This document shows, in pieces, positions 50,263 through 58,969 of a DNA stretch of 64,000 nt (position 1 is its first letter; every line of letters starts with the position of its first letter). The position numbers and the translations under genes are program-made. The stretch is taken from NCBI GenBank assembly GCA_020025515.1, contig JAHHRZ010000010.1, positions 1-64,000 on the forward strand, in the 5' to 3' direction. The notes below the pieces were generated by a model that saw only the letters and a list, made by a program, of their open reading frames with translations, was not told the DNA's origin and ran no database searches. This DNA is from Oscillospiraceae bacterium. GTDB lineage: Bacteria; Bacillota; Clostridia; Oscillospirales; Oscillospiraceae.

Positions 50263-50733
50263 TTACGCCTCCGATTTGTCTTTTTTCATAGAGAATATGT
50301 TCCTGATTCCATAGCCCATGCAGCCGCCGATACAATTCAGAATGAAATCGTCAATGTCACAGCTTCCCCGCAGGGTAAAAAGCTGCAAAACCTCAATCAG
50401 CAGAATGATGAGACGGAGCCACAGGAAAAACCGCTTGAAGGAGCGCTGCCTGTGAAACAGTGCAGGGAGAAAAAAGCCAAGGGGAACAAACAGGAGCACA
50501 TTTCCAAGGAGATTGACATAGGCATGGCGAATCAAATAGGGATTGTTTCGTCTGTTCAAAATGTACAGATAGTTTCGGATGGTGAACAGGGGAATCACAT
50601 TGAGATTATAACGCAGTGTTTCCCAATAGGTTCCAAACAGGTCATTGGTGGGACGACTGAATAAGAGCCAGAATGTTACCATGGAGTAAAGAGCAAATGC
50701 GCCTTGCATCAGCCTGGATTTTTTGGATTTCAT
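50263..50733 (-). CDS. VanZ-family membrane protein
   Basis: A 156-residue protein with four hydrophobic segments. The VanZ signature is visible as NLNVIPLFTIRNYL, HAYVNLLGNVLLFVPLGFFLP and LIEVLQLFTLRGSCDIDDFI. VanZ-like proteins give low-level teicoplanin or other membrane-active drug tolerance in some hosts; most are uncharacterised. No van genes are nearby. Confidence 0.9.
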   Translation of the reverse strand: MKSKKSRLMQGAFALYSMVTFWLLFSRPTNDLFGTYWETLRYNLNVIPLFTIRNYLYILNRRNNPYLIRHAYVNLLGNVLLFVPLGFFLPALFHRQRSFKRFFLWLRLIILLIEVLQLFTLRGSCDIDDFILNCIGGCMGYGIRNIFSMKKDKSEA

Positions 50734-50820
50734 CGGCGTGGCGGCCTCCTTCTATATCCTGCGGCTCGCAGAGGATGGGATTCCTTCTATAGCCGTATGA
50801 CAGGACAGGGAGGAATATGC

Positions 50821-51216
50821 CTAGTTACTCTCCTTGGAACCGGCCCTTGTAGCCCAGACCTCAAGGGCCAGAAGAGCGGAAATCAGAGCGCCTATGGCAC
50901 CATAGAACTGAACGCCCAGCAGCAGGGGCAGAAGGGAGGCAATCAGGGCCAGAATGGAAAGGGGAAAAAGCACCTTGGAGCTGCGCCGGCGAATCATGGC
51001 CCACAGGGCAGCTGCCAGAAGCGCGCAGGATAATACAGCGGTAATCAAAGGGCCGAAATTCCCATACCCAAAGGGAGTCAGACTGAAATAGGAACAGGTC
51101 CTTCGGACCCGTTCGGATGCGGACGGGGCAAACAGCAAAACAGCACTCCAGGGAAGCAGCTCAAGGACAATGGCCAAAGCCGGAAGCAATACGCAGACAA
51201 GCCTTTTTTTCATCAT
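50821..51216 (-). CDS. Small hydrophobic membrane protein, unknown
   Basis: A 131-residue protein with four predicted membrane segments (about 7-30, 54-76, 82-100, 102-122) and a basic linker RRRSSKV. No recognised family. A promoter (TTGATT-16-TATAAT on the minus strand, 51326-51299) and an AAGG site support expression. It is followed by VanZ on the same strand after 87 bp, perhaps as one unit. Confidence 0.65.
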   Translation of the reverse strand: MMKKRLVCVLLPALAIVLELLPWSAVLLFAPSASERVRRTCSYFSLTPFGYGNFGPLITAVLSCALLAAALWAMIRRRSSKVLFPLSILALIASLLPLLLGVQFYGAIGALISALLALEVWATRAGSKESN

Positions 51217-51298
51217 CAGGACCTTCTTTCAAAGAGCGATATTTCTGCGGACTCTGTGCTTAAAGAGCAGAGAAACAGCACGGTGTTCCACTAAACTC

Positions 51299-51326
51299 AT
51301 TATACTATGGAATGGAAAAAAATCAA
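51299..51326 (-). promoter_or_regulatory. Promoter of the small membrane protein
   Basis: Minus strand TTGATT (51326-51321), 16-bp spacer, TATAAT (51304-51299). Confidence 0.7.
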
Positions 51327-51353
51327 CAGAAATCCGGAAAGAAGAAAACATGG

Positions 51354-51389
51354 GAAAACGGTGCGCCGAGACAAAGCTTCGGCACACCG
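51354..51389 (-). terminator. Terminator of hprK
   Basis: CGGTGTGCCGA/TCGGCGCACCG stem on the minus strand (51389-51379, 51369-51359) with one mismatch, then TTTTC. Confidence 0.85.
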
Positions 51390-51407
51390 TTTCATATCCA
51401 ATCACGA

Positions 51408-52355
51408 TTAAAAATTCTGACCCATGTTATGGTTGATGTGGTTGTTGATCTGTTCGGTAAATTCCACAGCCGCATTATAGCCCATCTTTTTCTGACGGTT
51501 ATTCATGGCGGCAGCCTCCAAAATCACGGCCAGATTTCGGCCCGGGGTGATGGGAATGGTGATCTGGGGGACCTTTACTCCCAGAATATCCACCCGCTGA
51601 TCTTCCAGACCCAGACGGTCATAGACCTGATGGTTGCTCCAATGGACAATGTTGATTACCAGATCGATCACATTTTCTCCCTTGACAGCGCCCATACCGA
51701 AGAGCTTTGCCACATTGATGACGCCGATGCCCCGAAGCTCGATATAATTTCGCAGCAGCCCCGGTGCGGTGCCCATCAATGTGTTGGAATCCAGCTTTTT
51801 GATTTCCACGGCGTCATCCGCAATCAGCCGGTGCCCCCGCTTGATCAGCTCCACGGCGGCCTCACTCTTACCAATGCCGCTTTCGCCCACCAGAAGAAGC
51901 CCCTCGCCATAGACATCCACCAGAACCCCGTGGCGGGTGATCTTGGGAGCCAGGGCGGTTTTGAGGCGGGAAATCAGGCTGGAAACAATATAGGAGGTTG
52001 TCTCCATACAGCGCAAAATGGTAATGTCGTGCTTTCTGGCCATTTCCAGACAGGCAGAGCCGGGCTCCATATCCCGGGCAATGATGAGAGCGGGGATTTT
52101 GTAAGAGAACAGACGATCAAAAATAACACGCTGCTGCTCATAGGGCAGCTTGTGCAGATAGCTGATTTCCACATTGCCAAGGATCTGCAAACGCATGGGC
52201 TCAAAGTGGTCAAAATAACCTGCAAGCTGCAAGCCGGGACGGGAAACGTCCTCCACCGTAACCCGGATCTGGTGATAATCACTGGATTCATAGGCAACCG
52301 TAAGCTTGAATTCCTGCACCAACTGCGTAAGGGGCACACCGCATACATCAGTCAT
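51408..52355 (-). CDS. hprK: HPr kinase/phosphorylase
   Basis: A 315-residue HprK. The N-terminal domain (1-130) precedes a catalytic half with the P-loop GESGIGKSEAAVELI (about 155-169), HRLIADDAVEI, and ELRGIGVINV. It phosphorylates HPr at Ser46 in response to glycolytic intermediates and is the sensor of carbon catabolite control in Firmicutes. ATG 52355 follows GAGGTGAAGG; a GTG at 52364 lies inside that site. Confidence 0.96.
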   Translation of the reverse strand: MTDVCGVPLTQLVQEFKLTVAYESSDYHQIRVTVEDVSRPGLQLAGYFDHFEPMRLQILGNVEISYLHKLPYEQQRVIFDRLFSYKIPALIIARDMEPGSACLEMARKHDITILRCMETTSYIVSSLISRLKTALAPKITRHGVLVDVYGEGLLLVGESGIGKSEAAVELIKRGHRLIADDAVEIKKLDSNTLMGTAPGLLRNYIELRGIGVINVAKLFGMGAVKGENVIDLVINIVHWSNHQVYDRLGLEDQRVDILGVKVPQITIPITPGRNLAVILEAAAMNNRQKKMGYNAAVEFTEQINNHINHNMGQNF

Positions 52356-52460
52356 GTCCTTCACCTCACTGTATCTTTTATGATTTTTATGAATTCATTA
52401 TACTGGGTTTGCCTCAGGATATCAATGATAAAAGAATAAAAAATTTTTTTCATTTACCTC

Positions 52461-52489
52461 TTGCAATTTCAACAATCTTCTGGTATTAT
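52461..52489 (+). promoter_or_regulatory. Promoter of rpmB
   Basis: TTGCAA (52461-52466), 17-bp spacer, TATTAT (52484-52489). Confidence 0.75.
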
Positions 52490-52549
52490 ATTAGCTGTGT
52501 CCGTTCGGACTTTTTCCAACGATTTCCCTATGGATTGGAGGTGCAGCTA

Positions 52550-52738
52550 ATGGCTAAGTGCGATGTTTGCGGCAAGTGCGTTTCCTTTGGCATTAAGGTC
52601 TCCCACTCCCACAGACGTTCCAACAGAATGTGGAAGCCCAATGTCAAGCGCGTTAAGGCGATTGTCGACGGTACTCCGCGCCATGTTTACGTCTGTACAA
52701 GATGTCTCCGTTCCAACAAGATTGAGCGTGCCATCTGA
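52550..52738 (+). CDS. rpmB: Ribosomal protein L28, zinc form
   Basis: A 62-residue bL28: MAKCDVCGKCVSFGIKVSHS at the start and RHVYVCTRCLRSNKI at the end, the two CxxC pairs forming the zinc site. ATG 52550 follows TGGAGGTGCAGCTA. Monocistronic, closed by the terminator at 52760. Confidence 0.97.
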   Translation: MAKCDVCGKCVSFGIKVSHSHRRSNRMWKPNVKRVKAIVDGTPRHVYVCTRCLRSNKIERAI

Positions 52739-52759
52739 TATTGACAGCGCAGTAAATTA

Positions 52760-52788
52760 CGGTATCACAGAATGTGATACCGTTTTTT
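52760..52788 (+). terminator. Terminator of rpmB
   Basis: CGGTATCACA/TGTGATACCG with a 3-nt loop, then TTTTTT. Confidence 0.93.
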
Positions 52789-52878
52789 ATTTATATGAGT
52801 TCTATTCAGAAATGTATTAGTGCAAGAATCCTCCCGCACCGGAAGGAAGCAGGAGGAGCAAAGACCGGAGGTGAAGAA

Positions 52879-55545
52879 ATGGAGCAGTTCAGGCAGCATC
52901 CGGATGTGCTGGAAAGACCCGGGCAAAGGGGACATCCAAAGCGGCCGCGGGGCCGTCTTACAATCTTTTTCGGCTATGCCCCGGGGGCGGGCAAAACCGC
53001 TACCATGCTAAAGGCTGCCCACACCGCCCAAAGCCGGGGAATCGATGTGGTGGTAGGCAATGTGTGGCCGCAGGACTTTCCGGAAACAGCCGCTCTTTTG
53101 GAGGGGTTGGAGGTTTTGCCCGGGCTGGAGACCGGGCAGAATCAGGGGCATATGGAGGAATTTGACCTGGACGGGGCATTAAAAAGAACCCCGGGGCTGA
53201 TTGTGATTGACGATCTGGCCCATACCAATGTCAAGGGCTGCCGCCATATGAGACGGTATCAGGATGTTTTGGAGCTGCTGAATGCAGGCATCGACGTATA
53301 TACAACGGTCAGCGTCCAGAACATTGAGAGCCTCAGCGATACGGTGGCCTCAATCACAGGCCGGATGGTGCCGGAGCGCATCCCGGACTCGGTTCTGGAC
53401 GAGGCGGATCGAGTGGAGCTGGTGGATGTGGAACCTGAGGCGTTACTCAAGGAGTCCCAGCCGGAACATAAGCAAACATTCCCCGTGGAAACTCTGAACG
53501 CTCTGCGGGAGCTGGCCCTGCACCGCTGCGCAGACCGTGCCAACCATGGGCGGGAGCCCGGGGGCGGAAAGAGCGGCGGGTGCTATACCGATGAACATAT
53601 TCTGGTCTGCCTGTCCTCCTCTCCTTCCAACGCAAAGATCATCCGCACCGCCGCCAGAATGGCCAAAGCCTTTCGTGGAACCTTTACGGCGCTGTTCGTG
53701 GAAACTACGGACTTCTCCGCTATGGCCCGGGAGGATAAACAGCGGCTGCGGGATAATATGCGGCTGGCCCAGCAGATGGGGGCCAATATTGAGACGGTAT
53801 ATGGGGATGATATCCCCCACCAGATCTCGGAGTTTACCAGACTGTCCGGTATCACCAAGATCGTGATTGGACGAAGCGCCGTGACCAGAAGGCATACCTT
53901 CAGCAAGCCCACCCTGACGGAGCAGCTGATCGCCAATGTGCCCAATCTGGATGTGCATATTATCCCGGATCAGGTGACGGATACCCAGTGGTATTCTCCC
54001 AAACGGAAGAGGAGGGGTGCCGTCGTTTCCGTAATGGATGTATTGAAATGCGCTTTGATTTTGCTCATAGCCAGCTGCATCGGTGAGGTGTTCCAACAGC
54101 TGGAATTTGCGGAAGCCAATATCATCACGATCTATGTACTGGGCGTTCTGACCATTTCCATTGTCACCACCCAGCGGATCTACAGCCTTGTGGCATCGGT
54201 TTTGAGCGCCTTGTTGTTTAATTTCTTCTTTACAGAGCCGAAATTTTCCCTGGTTGCCTATGAACAGGGGTATCTTGTGACCTTCTTTGTGATGTTTGCG
54301 GCAGCCTTTATCACGGGTACCCTGGCTGTCAAGCTGAAGGGAAGCGCGAAGCAGGCGGCCCGGGCGGCCTATCGCACCAAGGTGCTGTTTGAAACGAACC
54401 AGATTTTGCAGGAAGCCACCAACAAAGATGAAATTGTGTCCGCCACAGCCAATCAGCTGATTAAGCTGCTGTCCAGAGATATTGTGGTATATTTTGCGGA
54501 ACAGGACGGCCTGCAAGAGCCGATGGTATTTCCGGTGGACAAGGCAAACCACAGAAAGGACTGCATCACCCAGGAGGAACGGGCCGTGGCCATGTGGGCC
54601 TTCCAAAATAACAAACATGCCGGTGCCACTACCCAGACCTTCCCCGGCGCCAAATGCCTGTATCTGGCCATTCGGGTCAATGATGCGGTTTACGGCGTGG
54701 TGGGGATTGCGGTAGGGGAGCAGCATATGGATGCCTTTGAAAGCAGCATCCTTCTTTCCATCCTGGGAGAGTGCGCTCTGGCACTGGAAAACGACAAAAA
54801 CGCCCACGAAAAGGAAGAGGCCACCATCCTTGCCAGAAACGAGCAGACCCGAGCCAATCTCCTGCGATCCATCTCCCACGATCTGCGGACCCCACTGACC
54901 TCCATTTCCGGCAACGCCAGCAATCTGCTGTCCAATGGAGCGTCCTTTGATGACGAGACAAGGAAGGTCCTCTATCAGGATATTTATGACGATTCCATGT
55001 GGCTCATCAATCTGGTGGAAAATCTGCTTTCCGTCACCAGACTGGACGAGGGCCAGATCAATCTGCGCATTTCCGCGGAGCTGGTAGACGAGGTCATAGC
55101 CGAGGCCCTGCGCCATGTGAATCGGCTTCGCACGGAGCATAAAATTCTGGTGGACATGCAGGATGAATTCCTGCTGGCAAAAATGGATGCCAGATTGATT
55201 ATGCAGGTTCTCATCAATCTGGTGAACAATGCCATAAAATACACCCCCGAAGGCTCCACCATTCAGGTGTCGGCCCGCAAAGAGGGAAGCTGGGCGGTGA
55301 TTTCCGTGTCAGACGACGGTCCGGGCATTCCGGACGAGAGCAAGAAGGATATCTTTAATATGTTTTATACCGGAAACAATCGGATTGCAGACAGCAGGCG
55401 CAGCCTTGGCCTGGGACTTTCCCTGTGCCGATCTATTGTCAGCGCACATGGGGGCAGCATTTGTGTGTCAGATCGGGTGCCTCACGGAGCGGTGTTTACC
55501 TTTACCCTTCCGGCGGAGGAGGTACAGCTCAATGAGTCCCTATGA
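52879..55545 (+). CDS. kdpD: KdpD-type osmosensitive K+ sensor kinase, orphan
   Basis: An 888-residue histidine kinase. An N-terminal KdpD domain has Walker A FGYAPGAGKT (31-40) and DDLAHTN; next a USP domain; four membrane segments near 385-480; a GAF-like region; the phospho-His segment SISHDLRTPLTS; and a C-terminal ATPase (NLVNNAIKYTPEG, SDDGPGIP). The USP domain reads SSS, then 20 residues, then FTALF, close to the SxSX20FTAxY c-di-AMP-binding motif known in staphylococcal KdpD. No kdpE or kdpFABC follows; the next gene is tag. ATG 52879 is preceded by GGAGG. Confidence 0.93.
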   Translation: MEQFRQHPDVLERPGQRGHPKRPRGRLTIFFGYAPGAGKTATMLKAAHTAQSRGIDVVVGNVWPQDFPETAALLEGLEVLPGLETGQNQGHMEEFDLDGALKRTPGLIVIDDLAHTNVKGCRHMRRYQDVLELLNAGIDVYTTVSVQNIESLSDTVASITGRMVPERIPDSVLDEADRVELVDVEPEALLKESQPEHKQTFPVETLNALRELALHRCADRANHGREPGGGKSGGCYTDEHILVCLSSSPSNAKIIRTAARMAKAFRGTFTALFVETTDFSAMAREDKQRLRDNMRLAQQMGANIETVYGDDIPHQISEFTRLSGITKIVIGRSAVTRRHTFSKPTLTEQLIANVPNLDVHIIPDQVTDTQWYSPKRKRRGAVVSVMDVLKCALILLIASCIGEVFQQLEFAEANIITIYVLGVLTISIVTTQRIYSLVASVLSALLFNFFFTEPKFSLVAYEQGYLVTFFVMFAAAFITGTLAVKLKGSAKQAARAAYRTKVLFETNQILQEATNKDEIVSATANQLIKLLSRDIVVYFAEQDGLQEPMVFPVDKANHRKDCITQEERAVAMWAFQNNKHAGATTQTFPGAKCLYLAIRVNDAVYGVVGIAVGEQHMDAFESSILLSILGECALALENDKNAHEKEEATILARNEQTRANLLRSISHDLRTPLTSISGNASNLLSNGASFDDETRKVLYQDIYDDSMWLINLVENLLSVTRLDEGQINLRISAELVDEVIAEALRHVNRLRTEHKILVDMQDEFLLAKMDARLIMQVLINLVNNAIKYTPEGSTIQVSARKEGSWAVISVSDDGPGIPDESKKDIFNMFYTGNNRIADSRRSLGLGLSLCRSIVSAHGGSICVSDRVPHGAVFTFTLPAEEVQLNESL

Positions 55546-55586
55546 GATTCCGGGGGATTGAGGCCGGAGAGCCGAAAGGAGAAAAC

Positions 55587-56147
55587 ATGCAGTGGCCAGA
55601 TCAAAAGTGTCGGTGCAGTTGGGCAAATCCAAAGAATGAACGGTATATTCGCTACCATGACCGACAATGGGGGGTGCCGGTTTACCAGGACCAAAGGCTG
55701 TTTGAACTGCTGATTCTGGAATGCTTTCAGGCGGGCCTGTCCTGGGAATGTGTCCTTAATAAGCAGGAGGCCTTTGTCAGGGCTTTTGAGGGATTTGACC
55801 CGGAGCGGGTCAGCACCTTCGGAGAAGAGAAAATCACAGAGCTTATGGGAAATCCGGGAATCATCCGCAACAGAAGAAAAATACAGGCCGCAGTGACCAA
55901 TGCCCGGGTTTTTCGGGAGATTCAGCAGGAATTCCATGGCTTTTCCCGCTATTTATGGGGCTGGACTCAGGGAAAGATCCTGTACGAACAGGGTCTGACC
56001 CACTCGGAACTCTCGGATGAAATCTCCGCGGATTTGAAAAAGCGGGGGATGAAATTTGTGGGCACCACCATTGTGTATTCCTATTTGCAGGCAGTGGGGG
56101 TGATTTATTCCCATGAAAAAGGATGCTTTCTGGAACATCAGGATTAG
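55587..56147 (+). CDS. tag: DNA-3-methyladenine glycosylase I
   Basis: A 186-residue Tag. RCSWANPKNERYIRYHDRQW at the N-terminus holds Cys and His zinc ligands, with the remaining pair in YSHEKGCF near the C-terminus; FELLILECFQAGLSWECVL and FVGTTIVYSYLQAVG form the base-binding pocket. It excises 3-methyladenine in base excision repair. AAGGAG is 5 bp before ATG 55587; 41 bp after kdpD, possibly co-transcribed. Confidence 0.96.
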   Translation: MQWPDQKCRCSWANPKNERYIRYHDRQWGVPVYQDQRLFELLILECFQAGLSWECVLNKQEAFVRAFEGFDPERVSTFGEEKITELMGNPGIIRNRRKIQAAVTNARVFREIQQEFHGFSRYLWGWTQGKILYEQGLTHSELSDEISADLKKRGMKFVGTTIVYSYLQAVGVIYSHEKGCFLEHQD

Positions 56148-56150
56148 AAG

Positions 56151-56199
56151 TTGGCAGCTTGGAAGGGCTTACAGAGCGAATCCAAGCTGCCAAATTTTT
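56151..56199 (+). terminator. Terminator of kdpD-tag
   Basis: 13-bp perfect stem TTGGCAGCTTGGA/TCCAAGCTGCCAA (56151-56163, 56181-56193), then ATTTTT. Confidence 0.92.
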
Positions 56200-56235
56200 A
56201 TGTATTCTTCAGAAGCGGAGAACATGGGAAAGGGA

Positions 56236-57324
56236 CTACAGGCCGGATTGCTTCCGCTTAGCCCGGCGCACACGGTTGATATGCCGCTCAAAATCTCCGG
56301 AGCGGATCAGCTCTGCCAGAACATACTGTTCAAACACCGGCACGGTGCAGGAGTAAAAGCCCAGCTTCCGTTCAAATTCATCCAGCAATCCCTGGGGCAG
56401 AATCAGATAGCCTACCCGGAAGGAGGGGGCGATGGTGTTGGAGAAGGTGTTCAGATAGATCACCGAGTTTTGCCTGGCCAGGGAGAATACCGTATCTTCA
56501 TTCTTTTTTGATACAGTCAGTTCCGAGTCATAGTTGTCCTCAATGATGTACCCATTTCGCTTTTCTGCCCAGCGGATATATTCAGAGCGCTTGGATGCGC
56601 TGGCGGTGATGCCGCTGGGAAAGCTGTTGAAGGGGGTGATGTGCAGCACGGTTGCCTTGGTTTCATCCAGCGCATGAGAGGAAATTCCGTCAGGCCCCAG
56701 GGGCAGCAGATCACAGGTGACGCTGTTTGCCTCATATACCAGCTGAATTTTGTCATAGGATGGATTTTCCAGGGCGAAAATGCGATGATTTCCCAGAAGC
56801 TGCACAATCAGGCTGTAGAGGTATTCCGCGCCGGAACCCACGATCACCTGTTCCGGCCGGACGGCAATGCCGGTGCTTCGTGCCAAATAGGAGCAGATTG
56901 CCGACCGAAGCTCAGGACAGCCCTGATTGTGGGATTTTACCAGAATGTCGTCTCCATAGTCCAGCAAAACCTTGCGCATGGTTTTGGAAAGAACGGTGAA
57001 TGGAAATTCACCTCTGGTAAGATTGCTCTGTCTGGTGGGATGGAACACAGGGGAAGAACCCACGGGGGTGGAAATAAAGTCGTCTTCTCTGTAGATGACA
57101 AAGTAGCCGCTGCGCTGCCGGGATTCTATGTACCCTTCATCACACAGCAGCCCATAGGCGTGCTCCACCGGGATCACGCTGAGCCCGGTCTCCTCTGCCA
57201 GCGTCCTTTTGGAAGGCAGCTTGCTGCCGCAGCGGTAGACGCCGGAAACAATGTCTTTTTTCAAATGTTCATATAGCTGGAGGTAAGCGGGTTTGCCTGC
57301 GGCCGTCTCAATGTGATAGTTCAT
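56236..57324 (-). CDS. pdxR: PdxR-like MocR regulator lacking PLP lysine
   Basis: A 362-residue GntR/MocR protein: winged helix at about 13-75 (YEHLKKDIVSGVYRCGSKLP, KRTLAEETGLS) and an aminotransferase-like domain at 110-350. Divergent from pdxST across 94 bp, the standard position of PdxR, which senses PLP and activates pdxST. The PLP-anchoring motif, normally S-K-T-x-(A/S)-P, reads SNTIAPSFRVGY: Asn296 replaces the lysine (AAC codon checked in the DNA). The upstream TPSHQ(F/Y)P-type motif is also changed, to TPFNSFP. PLP binding, if any, cannot be by a normal Schiff base. Confidence 0.88.
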   Translation of the reverse strand: MNYHIETAAGKPAYLQLYEHLKKDIVSGVYRCGSKLPSKRTLAEETGLSVIPVEHAYGLLCDEGYIESRQRSGYFVIYREDDFISTPVGSSPVFHPTRQSNLTRGEFPFTVLSKTMRKVLLDYGDDILVKSHNQGCPELRSAICSYLARSTGIAVRPEQVIVGSGAEYLYSLIVQLLGNHRIFALENPSYDKIQLVYEANSVTCDLLPLGPDGISSHALDETKATVLHITPFNSFPSGITASASKRSEYIRWAEKRNGYIIEDNYDSELTVSKKNEDTVFSLARQNSVIYLNTFSNTIAPSFRVGYLILPQGLLDEFERKLGFYSCTVPVFEQYVLAELIRSGDFERHINRVRRAKRKQSGL

Positions 57325-57327
57325 CTG

Positions 57328-57377
57328 GTTATATGTTATACTCCTGTTTTGGTTATTTTATTGTTATCAGATATAGT
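57328..57377. promoter_or_regulatory. pdxR-pdxS intergenic promoter and GTTAT repeats
   Basis: For pdxS: TTGGTT (57349-57354), 17-bp spacer, TATAGT (57372-57377). Four same-strand GTTAT boxes lie at 57328, 57335, 57352 and 57363, upstream of and across the -35, where MocR activators usually bind direct repeats. Confidence 0.6.
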
Positions 57378-57418
57378 ATATCTTATGAGCAGAAATTTGT
57401 AAAGGAGGAAATTGAATC

Positions 57419-58294
57419 ATGGAAAAAACAAGATATGAACTGAACAAAGAGCTGGCCCAGATGCTGAAGGGCGGTGTCATTATGGATGTCACCACACCCG
57501 AGCAGGCCAAAATCGCAGAGGCCGCAGGTGCCTGTGCAGTCATGGCCCTTGAGCGAATTCCCGCAGACATCCGGGCGGCAGGTGGCGTGTCCCGTATGAG
57601 CGACCCCAAGATGATCAAGGGCATTCAGGATGCGGTGTCCATCCCCGTTATGGCCAAGTGCCGCATCGGCCATTTTGTGGAAGCCCAGATCCTGCAGGCC
57701 ATTGAGATTGATTACATTGACGAGAGCGAAGTCCTTTCCCCGGCAGACGATCGATACCATATCGACAAGACCAAGTTTGATGTCCCCTTTGTCTGCGGAG
57801 CGAAGGATTTGGGCGAGGCACTGCGCCGCATCAATGAAGGTGCCACCATGATCCGTACCAAGGGCGAGCCCGGCACAGGAGACGTGGTGCAGGCCGTTCG
57901 GCATATGCGCCTCATCCAGTCGGAGATCCGCAGAATCGGTTCCATGCAGGAAGACGAGCTGTTTGATATGGCAAAGCAGCTGCAGGTTCCCTATGAATTG
58001 GTTCGGTATGTGCACCAGAATAAAAAATTGCCGGTGGTAAACTTTGCCGCAGGCGGCGTGGCTACTCCTGCGGATGCGGCCCTCATGATGCAGCTGGGCG
58101 CAGAGGGCGTGTTTGTAGGCTCCGGCATCTTCAAATCCGGCAACCCCGAGAAGAGAGCGGCAGCCATTGTGCAGGCCGTTACCAATTACAATGACGCCAA
58201 GATGCTGGCGGCGCTTTCTGAGGATTTGGGCGAAGCCATGGTGGGAATCAACGAGCAGGAAATCGAAATTCTCATGGCTGAGCGGGGAAAATAA
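57419..58294 (+). CDS. pdxS: PLP synthase, lyase subunit
   Basis: A 291-residue PdxS (Pdx1). GGVIMDVTTPEQAKIAEAAG, PVMAKCRIGHFVEAQIL with the active-site Lys, DESEVLSPADD, and the C-terminal phosphate site GEPGTGDV are all present. It forms PLP from ribose 5-phosphate, glyceraldehyde 3-phosphate and ammonia delivered by PdxT. AAAGGAGG precedes the ATG; pdxT starts 1 bp after its stop. Confidence 0.98.
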   Translation: MEKTRYELNKELAQMLKGGVIMDVTTPEQAKIAEAAGACAVMALERIPADIRAAGGVSRMSDPKMIKGIQDAVSIPVMAKCRIGHFVEAQILQAIEIDYIDESEVLSPADDRYHIDKTKFDVPFVCGAKDLGEALRRINEGATMIRTKGEPGTGDVVQAVRHMRLIQSEIRRIGSMQEDELFDMAKQLQVPYELVRYVHQNKKLPVVNFAAGGVATPADAALMMQLGAEGVFVGSGIFKSGNPEKRAAAIVQAVTNYNDAKMLAALSEDLGEAMVGINEQEIEILMAERGK

Positions 58295-58295
58295 T

Positions 58296-58877
58296 ATGAG
58301 AGTGGGAATTCTGGCCCTGCAAGGTGCCTTTGCCGAACATGCCGCCGTACTGGAAAAGCTGGGGGCAGAGCATTTTGAAATCCGCCAGCGGAAGGATCTG
58401 GAGGCCCCCTTTGACGGCCTGATTCTTCCCGGAGGGGAAAGCACGGTGATGAAAAAGCTGCTCCACGATTTGGGCCTGTTGGAACCCCTGGCAGAGAAAA
58501 TTCAAGAGGGCCTTCCGGTGTTCGGAACCTGCGCAGGACTGATTCTGCTGGCGAAGGAGATCGAGGGGGGCAGCCCCTGCTTTGGGGTCATGGATATTGC
58601 GGTGAAGCGCAATGCCTATGGGCGGCAGCTGGGCAGCTTCTATGTCCGGGAATCCTTCCACGGAATCGGAATGGTACCCATGACCTTTATCCGTGGCCCA
58701 TACATTGCATCGGCAGGGAAGGACGTGGAGGTTCTGGCAGAGGTGGACGGCAACATTGTGGCGGCAAGACAGGGAAATCTGCTTGTGACGGCCTTTCACC
58801 CGGAATTGAGTGAGGATCTGTCCATTCATCGGTACTTCTTGCAGATCATAGAGCGCAGAGCCTGCCAAAACGCCTGA
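58296..58877 (+). CDS. pdxT: PLP synthase, glutaminase subunit
   Basis: A 193-residue class I glutaminase. GILALQGAFAEHAAVLEKLG at the start, LPGGESTVMKKLL, nucleophile FGTCAGLILLA, and TAFHPELSED with the His-Glu pair; the triad is intact, unlike CarA in this window. It produces ammonia that tunnels to PdxS. The open frame starting at 58167 inside pdxS is rejected. Confidence 0.98.
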   Translation: MRVGILALQGAFAEHAAVLEKLGAEHFEIRQRKDLEAPFDGLILPGGESTVMKKLLHDLGLLEPLAEKIQEGLPVFGTCAGLILLAKEIEGGSPCFGVMDIAVKRNAYGRQLGSFYVRESFHGIGMVPMTFIRGPYIASAGKDVEVLAEVDGNIVAARQGNLLVTAFHPELSEDLSIHRYFLQIIERRACQNA

Positions 58878-58911
58878 AGGGCATAGGCAGATACAATCAA
58901 ATAAATGCACA

Positions 58912-58958
58912 GATGGCGGCGGCCTGACTTGGTTCAGACCACCGCCATCTTGTTTTTT
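58912..58958 (+). terminator. Terminator of pdxST
   Basis: GATGGCGG/CCGCCATC outer stem (58912-58919, 58942-58949) with inner pairing, then TTGTTTTTT; also stands between convergent pdxT and the AraC gene. Confidence 0.9.
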
Positions 58959-58969
58959 AGGGCTGCATC

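Noticed and set aside
52774..52878. N-terminal extension of KdpD
   Set aside because: It overlaps the rpmB terminator; ATG 52879 has a proper ribosome binding site.
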